Source: Roseomonas sp. (GTDB taxonomy: Bacteria; Pseudomonadota; Alphaproteobacteria; Acetobacterales; Acetobacteraceae). Taken from it: 64,000 nucleotides of DNA. The stretch lies in assembly GCA_020249435.1 (NCBI GenBank), contig JADCFQ010000014.1, forward strand, positions 1-64,000, given 5' to 3'. The notes below the pieces were generated by a model. That model searched no databases. It was not told the origin of the DNA and was given only the letters and a program-made list of their open reading frames with translations. A program made the translations under genes and the position numbers. Of this stretch, positions 1 through 8,956 are shown one piece after another. Positions within the stretch are counted from its first letter, which is position 1. Each line of letters starts with the position of its first letter.

Positions 1-211
1 AAAAAACCAGATGCAATTGTCAAACAACAAAAAAAGAACCAGCAACAGAACGCCTCACAGCGTCCCAATTCGCCGGCCCCCTCAACCACACCGATCATCG
101 GCAGGGCAAACAGACTAGCCAATACAAAACAGCCAGTCAAGACAGCCAGTCAAGCCACAAAAACCAACAACCTCGCGGTGGGCGGGCTTCTATACAGGAC
201 CAATCATCACG
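1..211. other. Non-coding stretch downstream of the epimerase gene
   Basis: No convincing gene is seen. The stretch is visibly richer in A than the flanking genes and holds a 13-bp tandem direct repeat at 129-141 and 142-154. It lies downstream of the minus-strand epimerase, so it should carry that gene's 3' end, but no strong hairpin with a T-run was found. Confidence 0.5.
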
Positions 212-1180
212 TCAAGCACCCACCCAGCCCCGAAACCAATCCGCAAAGCGCGGCACGCCCTCCTCAATCGGCGTTTTCGGCTCAAAGCCGCAGAGCGCCT
301 GGATTGCGCCGATATCGGCGAAGGTTTCCGCCACATCAGTCACCGGGCGCGGCGCATCCTGAATGACAGCCTTGCGGCCAAGGCTTTCCTCCAACACCGC
401 CACAAAGCGCCGCACCTCTACGCTTCGATGATTACCAATATTCAACAGGCGTGGCTTGCCATCCGTGGGAGGACGATCCAGCGCCCCCAAAACACCCGAG
501 ACAATATCAGCAACAAAGGTGAAATCGCGCTTCAGCCGCCCGCCATCGTAAAGCGTAATCAGGCGCCCGGCGAGAATCGCATCCGCAAACAACCAGGGCG
601 CCATGTCCGGGCGCCCCCAAGGCCCATACACGGTGAAAAATCGCAGCCCCGTCTGCGGCAAGCCGAAGATATGGCCATAGGCTTCACTGATCAGCTCATC
701 CGCGCGTTTCGTCGCGGCGTAGAGTGAGATCGGATGATCCACGCGATCATCTTCCCGATACGGCAATTGATCGTTACCGCCATACACCGAAGATGAACTG
801 GCATAAAGAAAATGCTGAAGCCGAGGCAATGATCGCGCGGCTTCCAGCATCACAAGATGCCCCATCACATTCGCTTCGACATAGCTGTAGGGATCAATCA
901 GCGAATGCCTGACACCTGGTTGCGCCGCCAGATGGATGATCCGCGTGACATCAGGATGTTGTTTGAACACCGCCGCCACCGCAGCACGATCAGCGATATT
1001 TACTTCTAAGAATGAAAAATGCGGATGCACCAGCAGCCGATCCCGCCGCGCCTGCTTCAGACGCAAATCATAATAGAGTGTCAGGCTATCAAGCCCAATC
1101 ACCTTTTCGCCACGCGCCAACAGCGCTTCGGCAACATGCATGCCGATGAATCCTGATGCACCGGTCAAGAGAATTGTCAT
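212..1180 (-). CDS. NAD-dependent sugar-nucleotide epimerase/dehydratase
   Basis: Extended short-chain dehydrogenase of 322 residues, acting in the cytoplasm on a nucleotide sugar, most like UDP-glucuronate 4-epimerases. The Rossmann motif GASGFIG is at residues 7-13, the catalytic serine region SSSSVYGG is near 128-135, and the YxxxK pair is Y154/K158. Length fits the family. Its ATG overlaps the stop of the upstream sugar isomerase gene by four bases (ATGA), so the two are cotranscribed. This pairing suggests supply of an unusual sugar for surface polysaccharide. The exact substrate cannot be told from sequence; UDP-glucose 4-epimerase or a 4,6-dehydratase are less likely alternatives. Confidence 0.85.
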   Translation of the reverse strand: MTILLTGASGFIGMHVAEALLARGEKVIGLDSLTLYYDLRLKQARRDRLLVHPHFSFLEVNIADRAAVAAVFKQHPDVTRIIHLAAQPGVRHSLIDPYSYVEANVMGHLVMLEAARSLPRLQHFLYASSSSVYGGNDQLPYREDDRVDHPISLYAATKRADELISEAYGHIFGLPQTGLRFFTVYGPWGRPDMAPWLFADAILAGRLITLYDGGRLKRDFTFVADIVSGVLGALDRPPTDGKPRLLNIGNHRSVEVRRFVAVLEESLGRKAVIQDAPRPVTDVAETFADIGAIQALCGFEPKTPIEEGVPRFADWFRGWVGA

Positions 1181-1761
1181 TTCGTGATCAGCCGATCTTC
1201 GAGCAATTCCAGGATCGCATGGCCCAGCGTGATATGGGCTTCCTGAACCCGTGCAGTCTCTACACTCGGCACAATGAGCGGCACATCACAAAGGGATGCC
1301 GCTGCACCACCATCCCCGCCCAGAAACCCGATCGTACCGACGCCCATGCCGCGCGCCACCTGAAGCGCCTTGATGACATTGGTCGAACGCCCGGAGGTTG
1401 TAATGCCAAACAACACGTCACCCTTCCGCCCCAGCGCCGAAAGCGGCCGCGCGAAAACCTCATCAAAACCATAATCATTACCACCTGCTGTCAGGGCCGC
1501 GGGATCAAGCGTCAGCGCTATGGCCGGCCAAGACGGGCGTTCAACGCGGGATCTGAGGCGGACCAATAACTCTGTTGCCAAATGCTGCGCATCCGCAGCG
1601 CTGCCGCCATTGCCACAGAAAAACAGCTTACCCCCGCCGCTTAGCGCCGCTTCGCATAGGTCAACGCAGCGAAATACCAGGGGCGCCATTTCGCCTGCGA
1701 TATGACGACGAAGGGCAATCCCATCCTCCATCATCGCGCTAAGGCGCTCTTGTTCCATCAT
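1177..1761 (-). CDS. SIS-domain sugar-phosphate isomerase (GmhA-like)
   Basis: SIS-domain protein of 194 residues, the size of sedoheptulose-7-phosphate isomerase GmhA, which makes the heptose precursor of lipopolysaccharide. Visible motifs are CGNGGSAAD near residue 49, a phosphate-binding TTSGRSTN segment, and a QEAHITLGH segment carrying the histidine used by GmhA. An upstream ATG at 1836 is in frame, but the pair of ATGs at 1761/1758 is preceded by GGGAG at suitable distance, so 1761 is preferred. The gene is followed with a four-base overlap by the epimerase. No other heptose gene (hldE, gmhB) is in the window, so an SIS isomerase for a different capsule sugar remains possible. Confidence 0.82.
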   Translation of the reverse strand: MMEQERLSAMMEDGIALRRHIAGEMAPLVFRCVDLCEAALSGGGKLFFCGNGGSAADAQHLATELLVRLRSRVERPSWPAIALTLDPAALTAGGNDYGFDEVFARPLSALGRKGDVLFGITTSGRSTNVIKALQVARGMGVGTIGFLGGDGGAAASLCDVPLIVPSVETARVQEAHITLGHAILELLEDRLITK

Positions 1762-1891
1762 GCACGGCTCCCAGGCCAACAGCCCAAAAATTGGGGAAAG
1801 GGACGATTTCCCGTACAACGCATAGGCCCTTGCCAAGGATCGGCCAAGCCATGACCCGGCACACTAAAGCCGACCGCATCGCCGTCAGGGA

Positions 1892-2545
1892 CTATCCGGC
1901 CTTCTGCCTCTCCAACTCTGCCAGACGCGCCCGCAGCCCCGCCACCTCGGCGCGCAAGGCTGCAAGCTGGTCGCCCACTGGATCATCCTCGGTATTGCTG
2001 AGCCCATAGCCAAGGAAAGGGTCACCGCAGGTCGTGCCAACCGGCGGGCGCGCGGGAATGCCCACCACGGTGCAGTCCGGCGGCACGTCGCGCGTTACCA
2101 CCGCATTGGCGCCAATCCGCGCGCCTCGGCCCACCGTGATCGGCCCCAGAACCTGCGCACCAGCCCCAATTGAAACGCCCGATTCGATCGTAGGGTGCCT
2201 TTTGCCCGGGCTGCCGGAAAGCCCGCCCAGCGTCACGCCATGATAAATGAGCACATCATCAGCAATCTCCGCCGTCTCACCGATTACCACGCCCATGCCA
2301 TGATCAATGAAAAAGCGCCGGCCAAGCTGCGCGCCGGGGTGGATTTCAATCCCGGTCAGAAAGCGGCTGAGATGTGAAACGATCCGCCCAGCACTGCGCC
2401 AGCCGCGCCGCCACAGCCAATGCGCCAGCCGATGCCACAGCACCGCATGCAGCCCGGCATAGCAGAAAATCGTCTCAAGCCAGGAAGGCCGCGCGGGATC
2501 GCGCGCGCGGATGCTGCGGCCAAGTTCAAGCGTTTCCCTGATCAC
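1892..2545 (-). CDS. cysE: Serine O-acetyltransferase
   Basis: Makes O-acetylserine from serine and acetyl-CoA, the substrate of the cysteine synthase encoded just upstream. The C-terminal half is a left-handed beta-helix of hexapeptide repeats, with the family pattern around [14 protein letters not shown] and YHGVTLGG; the N-terminal part is helical. I place the start at GTG 2545 (217 residues), ten bases after the cysK stop and downstream of a GAGG; the open frame runs back into cysK but without a sensible start. The tail is a short charged helix rich in L/A/E/R. Operon order cysK-cysE is a complete serine-to-cysteine route. Confidence 0.9.
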   Translation of the reverse strand: MIRETLELGRSIRARDPARPSWLETIFCYAGLHAVLWHRLAHWLWRRGWRSAGRIVSHLSRFLTGIEIHPGAQLGRRFFIDHGMGVVIGETAEIADDVLIYHGVTLGGLSGSPGKRHPTIESGVSIGAGAQVLGPITVGRGARIGANAVVTRDVPPDCTVVGIPARPPVGTTCGDPFLGYGLSNTEDDPVGDQLAALRAEVAGLRARLAELERQKAG

Positions 2546-2555
2546 CCTGCTGCCC

Positions 2556-3602
2556 TCATGCAAGCCAGGGCGGAATGGGCAAGCCGCGCTCGCGCAGGAA
2601 TTCCGGATTAAACAGCTTGGACTGATAGCGCGCACCGCCATCACACAGAATCGTTACCACGCGATGCCCCGGCCCCAATTGGCGTGCGACCTTTATCGCC
2701 GCGGCAACATTCAGCCCCGCGGACCCACCAAGGCATATGCCTTCCTGCACCAGCAGGTCAAACACCTGGGTCAGCGCTTCCTCATCCGTCACCTGCACAG
2801 CGTCATCAATCAGCGCGCGGTCGCCCACCAAATTACCCGGCACCCGCGCAGCCTGGCCAATGCCTTCGGTGATGGAGGAACCCTCGGGCTTCAATTCGCC
2901 CGTTTTGATCCAGGAATAAAGCGAACTCCCCATTGGGTCGGCCAGCACAATGCGCGTTTTCGGGCCGCGTGCCTTTAGCGCGCGGGCAATGCCAGCCAGT
3001 GTGCCGCCCGTGCCGCAAGAACAGGTGAAGGCATCAATCTGCCCACCAGTCTGATCCCAGATCTCGGGGCCGGTCGTAGCCTCATGCGCGGCGCGATTGG
3101 CGAGGTTATCGAACTGGTTGGCGTAAACGGCACCCAATTCCTCAGCCAGGCGGCGGCTGTAATGCACGTAATTGCCGGGGTCAGAAAATGGCTTGGCCGG
3201 CACCAGGCGGAGATCAGCGCCGATCATCCGCAGGAAATCGAGCTTTTCGCGGCTTTGCGTTTCAGGCACTACAATGACGCTGCGATAACCGCGCGCATTG
3301 GCAACCAGCGTAATGCCGATGCCCGTATTGCCGGCGGTGCCTTCCACAATCGTGCCGGGCTGGCCGGGGGTCAGCGCACCGCGCGCTTCGGCATCGGCAA
3401 TAATGCCAAGCCCAGCGCGGTCCTTCACCGAACCGCCGGGATTCATGAATTCTGCCTTGCCCAGAATATCGCAGCCGGTGATGTCGCTGGCACGCTTCAG
3501 GCGGATCAGGGGCGTATTGCCGATGGCGCCAGCCAGTCCATCCACCACATGCCCCGTTCCACCCATGCCGATCACCATGCCTGATGTTGCAACTTCAAGC
3601 AT
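2556..3602 (-). CDS. cysK: Cysteine synthase A
   Basis: PLP-dependent O-acetylserine sulfhydrylase, 348 residues. The PLP lysine lies in the [10 protein letters not shown] motif, the substrate loop is EGTAGNTG, and the phosphate-binding loop is CGTGGT. The longer form with an extended C-terminus is common in alphaproteobacteria. The start is uncertain: ATG at 3602, 3578 and 3566 are all in frame and none has a convincing ribosome binding site; the longest is given. It is followed by cysE after ten bases. Cystathionine beta-synthase-type enzymes are the nearest alternative, but no CBS domains are present. Confidence 0.9.
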   Translation of the reverse strand: MLEVATSGMVIGMGGTGHVVDGLAGAIGNTPLIRLKRASDITGCDILGKAEFMNPGGSVKDRAGLGIIADAEARGALTPGQPGTIVEGTAGNTGIGITLVANARGYRSVIVVPETQSREKLDFLRMIGADLRLVPAKPFSDPGNYVHYSRRLAEELGAVYANQFDNLANRAAHEATTGPEIWDQTGGQIDAFTCSCGTGGTLAGIARALKARGPKTRIVLADPMGSSLYSWIKTGELKPEGSSITEGIGQAARVPGNLVGDRALIDDAVQVTDEEALTQVFDLLVQEGICLGGSAGLNVAAAIKVARQLGPGHRVVTILCDGGARYQSKLFNPEFLRERGLPIPPWLA

Positions 3603-3683
3603 CTATCGTCGCGCGGAGTAGGGCGCTGCACAAGCCTCGGAAAATTCTTGTTTTACTTGGGGCGAAAGGGAATGCCTCTGCTA

Positions 3684-3715
3684 CAAAAACAGGGCAGGGG
3701 GGAAGGCTTTGCCCC
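3684..3715 (-). terminator. Possible terminator after the DedA gene
   Basis: Read on the minus strand, GGGCA (3714-3710) can pair with TGCCC (3696-3692) across a 13-base loop, followed shortly by five T residues. The stem is short, so this is tentative. Confidence 0.3.
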
Positions 3716-3729
3716 GCTACCTGATGCGG

Positions 3730-4299
3730 TCAGGCGCCTTCGGCGGCCTTTGCCTTGGCCGACCGTCGGCGCCAGTGCCGAATGACGAAAAAAAGCAGCG
3801 CTGCCAGGGCGACGCCGGCAATGGTCCAGCCGAGCCGCTCAGGCCCAATCAGCGCGCCCAGAAACCAGCCGGCAGCGACGAAGCTGCTGGCCCAGATGCC
3901 GGCGGCGATGAAATTGAGGATCGCAAAGCGCGCCCAATTCAGCCCCGCGAGGCCGCAAGCAGCAGAAGCAACATTGCGGATGCCGTAAAGGAAGCGAAAA
4001 CTCAGAATGAACCAGGTGCCGTAGCGGTGCAGCAGATCATTCACACGGGCGACTTTCTGCTCAGCACCCTTGATGCGGCGCACCACACGTGGGCCGAAGC
4101 GTCGGCCGAGCGTGAACCAGGTTTGATCGCCGAGAAAAGACCCAAACCAGACGGCCAAAAGAAGCCACCACGGATTGACCGCACCTGTTGCCGCACCAAG
4201 GGCAGCGGCCGCCAGAACGAAAGTCTCACCTTCAAAAAATGCCCAGATAAAAGAACCCAAATAGGCGTAGTGCCCCCAGGACTCCCAGATTTCAGCCAA
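3730..4299 (-). CDS. DedA-family membrane protein
   Basis: Integral membrane protein of 189 residues with the VTT/SNARE-associated domain of the DedA family, whose members act as lipid scramblases or undecaprenyl-phosphate/phosphatidylethanolamine flippases in the inner membrane. Visible features are an amphipathic start, a re-entrant region with EGE and GxxxGD acidic sites, the family RFLYGIRN motif near residue 100, and several hydrophobic segments ending in a basic C-terminal tail. It reads away from the divergent hslO. Which lipid it moves cannot be deduced here. Confidence 0.85.
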   Translation of the reverse strand: MAEIWESWGHYAYLGSFIWAFFEGETFVLAAAALGAATGAVNPWWLLLAVWFGSFLGDQTWFTLGRRFGPRVVRRIKGAEQKVARVNDLLHRYGTWFILSFRFLYGIRNVASAACGLAGLNWARFAILNFIAAGIWASSFVAAGWFLGALIGPERLGWTIAGVALAALLFFVIRHWRRRSAKAKAAEGA

Positions 4300-4399
4300 G
4301 ACACCACCCCCGGATTTTGGCTATAACTGCCCCCTATTGGTGAAAAGGGGAAGGGGCGACCCAAAATCAGCGTTGCCCGATTCATTGCAAGGAAGTCTC

Positions 4400-5365
4400 G
4401 TGTCGCAAATACCGGAACAGGCCGATGGCCAAATGTTTGACGCCTTTGGCCGCCCGCCCGTGCCCGATTTGGTGGTGCCCAGGGCCATTCTGCCCTTTCA
4501 TTTGGATGAAAGGCCGGTGCGTGGGCGGCTCGTGCGGCTTGGGCCTTTGGCCGATGCCCTGCTTTCCCGGCATGATTATCAACCGGCGATTGCGCAGCTT
4601 TCTGGTGAGGCGATGGCGCTGACGGCGGGCTTGGCGGCTGCGCTGAAGTTTGAAGGTTCTTTCAGCCTGCAGGCCAAGGGCGATGGCCCGGTTTCGCTAT
4701 TCCTGGCGGATTGCACCAATGCTGGGGGGCTTCGCGGCTATGCCAAGGTCAACCCGGAAAGGCTGGTAGGACTTGAAGCACTGAACGCCGCCGCGCTGCT
4801 CGGCAAGGGCTATTTGGCCTTCACCTGCGATCAGGGACCCGATATGGATCGCTATCAGGGCATTGTCGCCATTGAAGGCGAAACACTCACCGATATGACC
4901 GGCGCGTATTTTCGCAATTCGGAACAGCTTGATACCTATGTGAAGCTCGCCTGCGCGGAAACGCCCAATGGCTGGCGGGCATCAGCGCTTTTGATGGAAC
5001 GCGTGGCCGGCGCAGGATGGCTTGATAAGCAGATGGATCAGGAACAGCAGCAGGAAGCCTGGCAGACCGCGACCATTCTGGCGCGCACCATCAGCAACGA
5101 GGAATTGCTGGATGATACGCTTTCCGGTGAACAGTTGCTGCATCGGCTATTCCATGCCGAGGGCCTTCGGCTTGATCGGCCAAAGCCGCTATCCTACGGC
5201 TGCCGCTGTTCGCGCGAACGTTTGCTGAATGTGCTGGGCGGTTTCAGCACCGATGATCTGGACCACATGGCCGATGCGGGCGCCATCACCATGACCTGCG
5301 AATTCTGCAATTACGATTTCCGCTTTGATCGCAACGCGCTGCCGGCGCGTGAGGCCGGGAATTGA
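4400..5365 (+). CDS. hslO: Hsp33 redox-regulated chaperone
   Basis: Cytoplasmic holdase chaperone that is switched on by disulfide formation during oxidative stress. The C-terminal zinc centre is complete: CxC at C268/C270 and CxxC at C300/C303. I choose GTG 4400 (321 residues) because AAGGAAG sits just upstream; a TTG at 4337 would add 21 residues with no homology-like sequence. The next gene, a lipoprotein, begins two bases after the stop, so they share a transcript. Confidence 0.92.
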   Translation: MSQIPEQADGQMFDAFGRPPVPDLVVPRAILPFHLDERPVRGRLVRLGPLADALLSRHDYQPAIAQLSGEAMALTAGLAAALKFEGSFSLQAKGDGPVSLFLADCTNAGGLRGYAKVNPERLVGLEALNAAALLGKGYLAFTCDQGPDMDRYQGIVAIEGETLTDMTGAYFRNSEQLDTYVKLACAETPNGWRASALLMERVAGAGWLDKQMDQEQQQEAWQTATILARTISNEELLDDTLSGEQLLHRLFHAEGLRLDRPKPLSYGCRCSRERLLNVLGGFSTDDLDHMADAGAITMTCEFCNYDFRFDRNALPAREAGN

Positions 5366-5367
5366 CC

Positions 5368-6000
5368 ATGGCTTTGCTGACCAAACGCCGCGCCTTCCTG
5401 GCCCTGCCCTTCCTGGCCGCCTGCGCCAATGAACAACCGGCGGGGCCTTATTTGCCGCCAGGGCCGCCGAGCTATGGGCATTTGACGCCGCTTCGCCTCA
5501 AGGTCGGCACGCTGGACATCAAGCAACCTGAAAGCGGCACGGCGCTGATGGTGCAACAACCAGCACCCTTGCTGCCTTCAGATGTGATGCTGCGCATGGC
5601 GCAGGATCGCCTGAGTGCCGCCGGCGGTTCTGGTGCGGCGCGCTTCGTCATTCAAACCGCGCGGCTGACCCGGGAGGTCGCCAGCGCCGCCGGCGCCTTC
5701 AGCCCCGCATCCGAGGTTTTTCGCTGCATCATGCGCTGCCAGGTGGAAATCATCTCGGCAGAGGATGCGGTGCTTGCTTCTGCCGCTGCCGAGGTCAGGC
5801 GAGAGGTCACCGGCCCCACGCGCAATGACGCCGACCGCGCGGCGCTGGCTGAACGTGTGGTGAAACTGGCCGGGCAGGATATGAATGTCGAATTCGAATT
5901 TCAGGTGCGGCGGCATTTGCGCGCCTGGCTGCAATTGGTGGCCGCCCCGGGCGAGAGCCTGCCGCAACCCGTTGAACGCGAAGCCCTGCCGCGTTCGTGA
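5368..6000 (+). CDS. Predicted lipoprotein of unknown function
   Basis: Protein of 210 residues with a basic start (TKRR), a hydrophobic stretch and a lipobox LAAC with C19 as the likely lipidated residue, so a lipoprotein in the inner or outer membrane. The rest is alpha/beta with no motif I recognise. A segment around residues 75-160 resembles the pattern of small alphaproteobacterial lipoproteins that assemble near the outer membrane, but this is impression only. ATG 5368 is preferred over the TTG two codons upstream. It sits directly after hslO and 27 bases before the M20 amidohydrolase. Confidence 0.7.
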   Translation: MALLTKRRAFLALPFLAACANEQPAGPYLPPGPPSYGHLTPLRLKVGTLDIKQPESGTALMVQQPAPLLPSDVMLRMAQDRLSAAGGSGAARFVIQTARLTREVASAAGAFSPASEVFRCIMRCQVEIISAEDAVLASAAAEVRREVTGPTRNDADRAALAERVVKLAGQDMNVEFEFQVRRHLRAWLQLVAAPGESLPQPVEREALPRS

Positions 6001-6027
6001 TGTGATCAGCAAGAAAAGAGACGCCGC

Positions 6028-7230
6028 ATGACAGACCATCCCCTGATGCAGGAAATCGCGCCCATCCTGCCCGAGTTGATCGCCATCAGAAAGGACATCC
6101 ACGCCCATCCGGAATTGGGCATGGAAGAAACGCGCACTGCGGCGCTGGTGGCCGCACGCTTGCGCAGCCTTGGCATTGAAACCGTGGAAGGCATTGGCCG
6201 CATGGGTGTGGTCGGCACGCTGCGCGGCAGCCGCCCCGGCCAGGGCGCGATTGGTCTGCGCGCCGATATGGATGCGCTGGCACTGACCGAGGCAACCAAT
6301 CTTCCCTATGCGTCGCAACATGCGGGGAAGATGCATGCCTGCGGGCATGATGGGCATACCGCGATGCTTTTGGGTGCGGCGGAGATCTTGGCAAAGAAGC
6401 GCGATTTCGCCGGCACCGTGCATTTCATTTTCCAGCCAGCCGAGGAAGGCCGTGGCGGCGCGCGCGCCATGCTGGATGATGGGTTGTTTGCGCGTTTTCC
6501 CTGCGATTCCGTCTATGGCATGCATAATTTGCCGGGCCTGCCGCTTGGCCATTTCGCGCTGTGTGATGGGCCGATGATGGCCGGTTCCGGGCGCTGGAAA
6601 GTGCAGTTTCGCGGCACTGGCGGGCATGGCGGCAATTCGCCCCATTTGGCGAGTGACATCACGGTGGCGCAGGCGAATTTCATCACCGCGCTGCAAAGCA
6701 TTGTCAGCCGCAACGCGCCCGCTTTGGAAAGCGTGGTGATCAGTGTCGGGCATATCTCCGGCGGGTCAGTGGAAGCGCTGAATGTAATGCCATCCGAAAT
6801 CCTGGTCGGCGGCACCATGCGCGCCTTCAACCCGACCATGCAAAGGCTTTTGGAAGATCGCATGCGTGAAGTGGCGGAACTGACCGCCCGCATGCAGGGC
6901 GCGAGTGCTGAGGTAACGCTTTGGTGGGGCGCTGCGCCACTGATCAATCATGCGCGTGAGACCGCGATCATGGCGGATACCGCGCGGGAATTGGTCGGCG
7001 CTGACGCGGTGGATGACAAGATGACCCCCGTGACCGGCGGTGAGGATTTCGCCTTCATGCTGCAAGCCAAGCCGGGTGCCTTTGTCTTTATGGGCAATGG
7101 CAATGGGCCGGATGGCAAGGCGCATGCGCTGCACACACCGCTCTATGATTTCAATGACGCCGCGCTGCCGCATGGCGTGGCGTTCTGGGTCAATCTGGTG
7201 CGGCGGGAAATGAATAGCGCCACTGGCTGA
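6028..7230 (+). CDS. M20 amidohydrolase (hippurate hydrolase / IAA-amino acid hydrolase type)
   Basis: Zinc-dependent cytoplasmic amidohydrolase of 400 residues that cleaves N-acyl amino acids. Family motifs are complete: ALRADMDAL, HACGHDGH with two metal histidines and the metal cysteine of this subfamily, QPAEEG with the catalytic glutamates, GMHN, and GGEDFA near the C-terminus. A dimerisation (lid) domain lies between about residues 185 and 295. It is convergent with hyuB. The natural substrate is unknown; N-acyl, hippurate-like or N-acetyl-diaminopimelate substrates are all cleaved by relatives. Confidence 0.88.
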   Translation: MTDHPLMQEIAPILPELIAIRKDIHAHPELGMEETRTAALVAARLRSLGIETVEGIGRMGVVGTLRGSRPGQGAIGLRADMDALALTEATNLPYASQHAGKMHACGHDGHTAMLLGAAEILAKKRDFAGTVHFIFQPAEEGRGGARAMLDDGLFARFPCDSVYGMHNLPGLPLGHFALCDGPMMAGSGRWKVQFRGTGGHGGNSPHLASDITVAQANFITALQSIVSRNAPALESVVISVGHISGGSVEALNVMPSEILVGGTMRAFNPTMQRLLEDRMREVAELTARMQGASAEVTLWWGAAPLINHARETAIMADTARELVGADAVDDKMTPVTGGEDFAFMLQAKPGAFVFMGNGNGPDGKAHALHTPLYDFNDAALPHGVAFWVNLVRREMNSATG

Positions 7231-7246
7231 AACCTTGCGATGTGAT

Positions 7247-7274
7247 GGGCGGCGCCTTGAATAAAGCGCCACCC
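7247..7274. terminator. Hairpin between convergent genes
   Basis: Nine-base inverted repeat with one mismatch (GGGCGGCGC, 7247-7255; GCGCCACCC, 7266-7274) and a ten-base loop. It lies between the stops of the M20 hydrolase and hyuB, where a shared terminator is expected; the T-run after it is poor. Confidence 0.4.
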
Positions 7275-7282
7275 GTCTCGCG

Positions 7283-8956
7283 TTATTTTACCTCAACACC
7301 ATAGATATCGCGCGCCGCATGGGCGGTGATCAGCCCATCCGCAACATCGCGCTTCACCAATTCCGGATCGCGCGCCTTGGGATCACCCATGCCACCGCCA
7401 CCGGGCAGTTTCAGCAATAGCCGTCGGCCCTTCGGGATCACCTGAAAGCCTTTTGTCCGCAGCACCGTGCCATTCGGATCATTCAGCCCGACCCAACCGC
7501 CAGCGCCGGTCCCACCGCCATCGCGTCCCTTGGGCGGATTGGCGACGCGATCGAAGATTGCATTCACCGCGAACTCCGCATCACTCTTGGCGCCGATTTC
7601 CATGATCTGGCCAAAGCCGCCGCGTGTCTTGCCCGCGCCTGCGGAATCCGGGCGCAATTCCTTCTTCCAGAAAATCACCGGCGCGACGTTTTCAGTCGCT
7701 TCCACCGGCATGGTGCGCACGCCGGATGGGAAGGCCGTGCCATCCAGCCCATCCTTGGCAGGCCGCGCGCCAGTGCCGCCGGAATTGAAGGTGATGATTT
7801 CAAAATCATCCACCTCCGCTTCCTGGCCGGAGACCTGAGAACCACCACGAAGCGGCGGATTCCAAAGTGCTGATGAACCTTCCGCATTCACGCGCCCCGG
7901 CACCGCCTGATGCAAGCACCCCATCATCAGATCGGGGATCAATTGCCCGATGACATGGCGCACACTCACTGGATAGGGGCGCGGCGCATTCAGGATGGAC
8001 CCTTCGGGGATTTCCATCTCGAACGGCGCCAGGCTCGCCCAGTTATTCGGCACTTCGGGGGCGACGACGCATTTGATGCCGAAGCAGGAATAGGCGCGGC
8101 AATAGGCCGGCGGCACATTGATGCCGCGGCTGGAGAGCCCCGAGGTGCCCGCGTAATCCACCACAATCCGATCCGCATGGATGGTCATGGCCGCCTTCAG
8201 CGTCACCGGCGCCTCATACCCATCGGATTTGATATCGGAACGGAATGTGCTGCGCGGCAGCTTGGCAATTTCCAGCAGCGTCGCGCGCCGGCTGGCTTCA
8301 AAGATGTATTCCGCCAGATCATCCAGGCTATCCATCGCGAACTCGTCCATCATTTCGACAAGCCGCTTCGATCCGGCATCATTGCAGGCACAGAGCGAAT
8401 AGATATCGCCTTCCAATTCCACCGGCGTGCGCGATCCTGCGCGGATGAAGTCAAAAAACGTCTCATTCGGTGCGCCGGCATCGAAGCATTTCACGATCGG
8501 GATATAGAGCCCTTCTTCGAAAACGCTGCGCCCTTCCGGGCCCATGCCAAGGCCGCCGATGTCAATGATATGCGCGGTATTGGCGAAAAGCCCAACAATC
8601 TTGCCGCGCCGAAAGGCGGGCGAAACCACGGTCAGGTCATGCAAATGCCCGGTCGCAAGCCAGGGGTCATTGGTGATGTAGTGATCACCTGGCTTCATGC
8701 TGGCGGCGGGAAATTTCGCGAGGAAGTGGCCCACCGATTCCGCCATGGAATTCACATGGCCAGGCGTGCCTGTCACGGCCTGCGCCAGCATGCGCCCTTG
8801 CAGGTCAAAGACGCCGGCGGAAAGATCACCTGCTTCGCGCACCGTGGTGCTGAAGGCAGTGCGGATCATGGTTTGCGCTTGTTCTTCGACCACTGCGATC
8901 AGGCGATTCCATTGGATCTGGCGTTGAATCGTCGCCAGCGCGCCGGTTTCCTTCAT
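7283..8956 (-). CDS. hyuB: Hydantoinase/oxoprolinase subunit B
   Basis: HyuB/OplB-type subunit of an ATP-dependent hydantoinase or 5-oxoprolinase, 557 residues from ATG 8956, which has GGAGG eight bases upstream and overlaps the hyuA stop by ATGA. Family landmarks include the N-terminal AxxMxRTAFSTxxREAxDxS pattern and the glycine-rich C-terminal segment KLPGGGGMGDP. With HyuA it would open a cyclic amide at the cost of ATP. Caprolactamase and N-methylhydantoinase use the same two-subunit fold, so the substrate is open. Confidence 0.9.
   Translation of the reverse strand: MKETGALATIQRQIQWNRLIAVVEEQAQTMIRTAFSTTVREAGDLSAGVFDLQGRMLAQAVTGTPGHVNSMAESVGHFLAKFPAASMKPGDHYITNDPWLATGHLHDLTVVSPAFRRGKIVGLFANTAHIIDIGGLGMGPEGRSVFEEGLYIPIVKCFDAGAPNETFFDFIRAGSRTPVELEGDIYSLCACNDAGSKRLVEMMDEFAMDSLDDLAEYIFEASRRATLLEIAKLPRSTFRSDIKSDGYEAPVTLKAAMTIHADRIVVDYAGTSGLSSRGINVPPAYCRAYSCFGIKCVVAPEVPNNWASLAPFEMEIPEGSILNAPRPYPVSVRHVIGQLIPDLMMGCLHQAVPGRVNAEGSSALWNPPLRGGSQVSGQEAEVDDFEIITFNSGGTGARPAKDGLDGTAFPSGVRTMPVEATENVAPVIFWKKELRPDSAGAGKTRGGFGQIMEIGAKSDAEFAVNAIFDRVANPPKGRDGGGTGAGGWVGLNDPNGTVLRTKGFQVIPKGRRLLLKLPGGGGMGDPKARDPELVKRDVADGLITAHAARDIYGVEVK

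Noticed and set aside
129-154. 13-base direct repeat as start of a repeat array
   Set aside because: Only two copies and no spacer; not a CRISPR or transposon end.
5578-6753. 391-codon minus-strand open frame
   Set aside because: It overlaps a clear lipoprotein and M20 hydrolase gene; histidine/glutamine-rich product is typical of shadow frames in GC-rich DNA.
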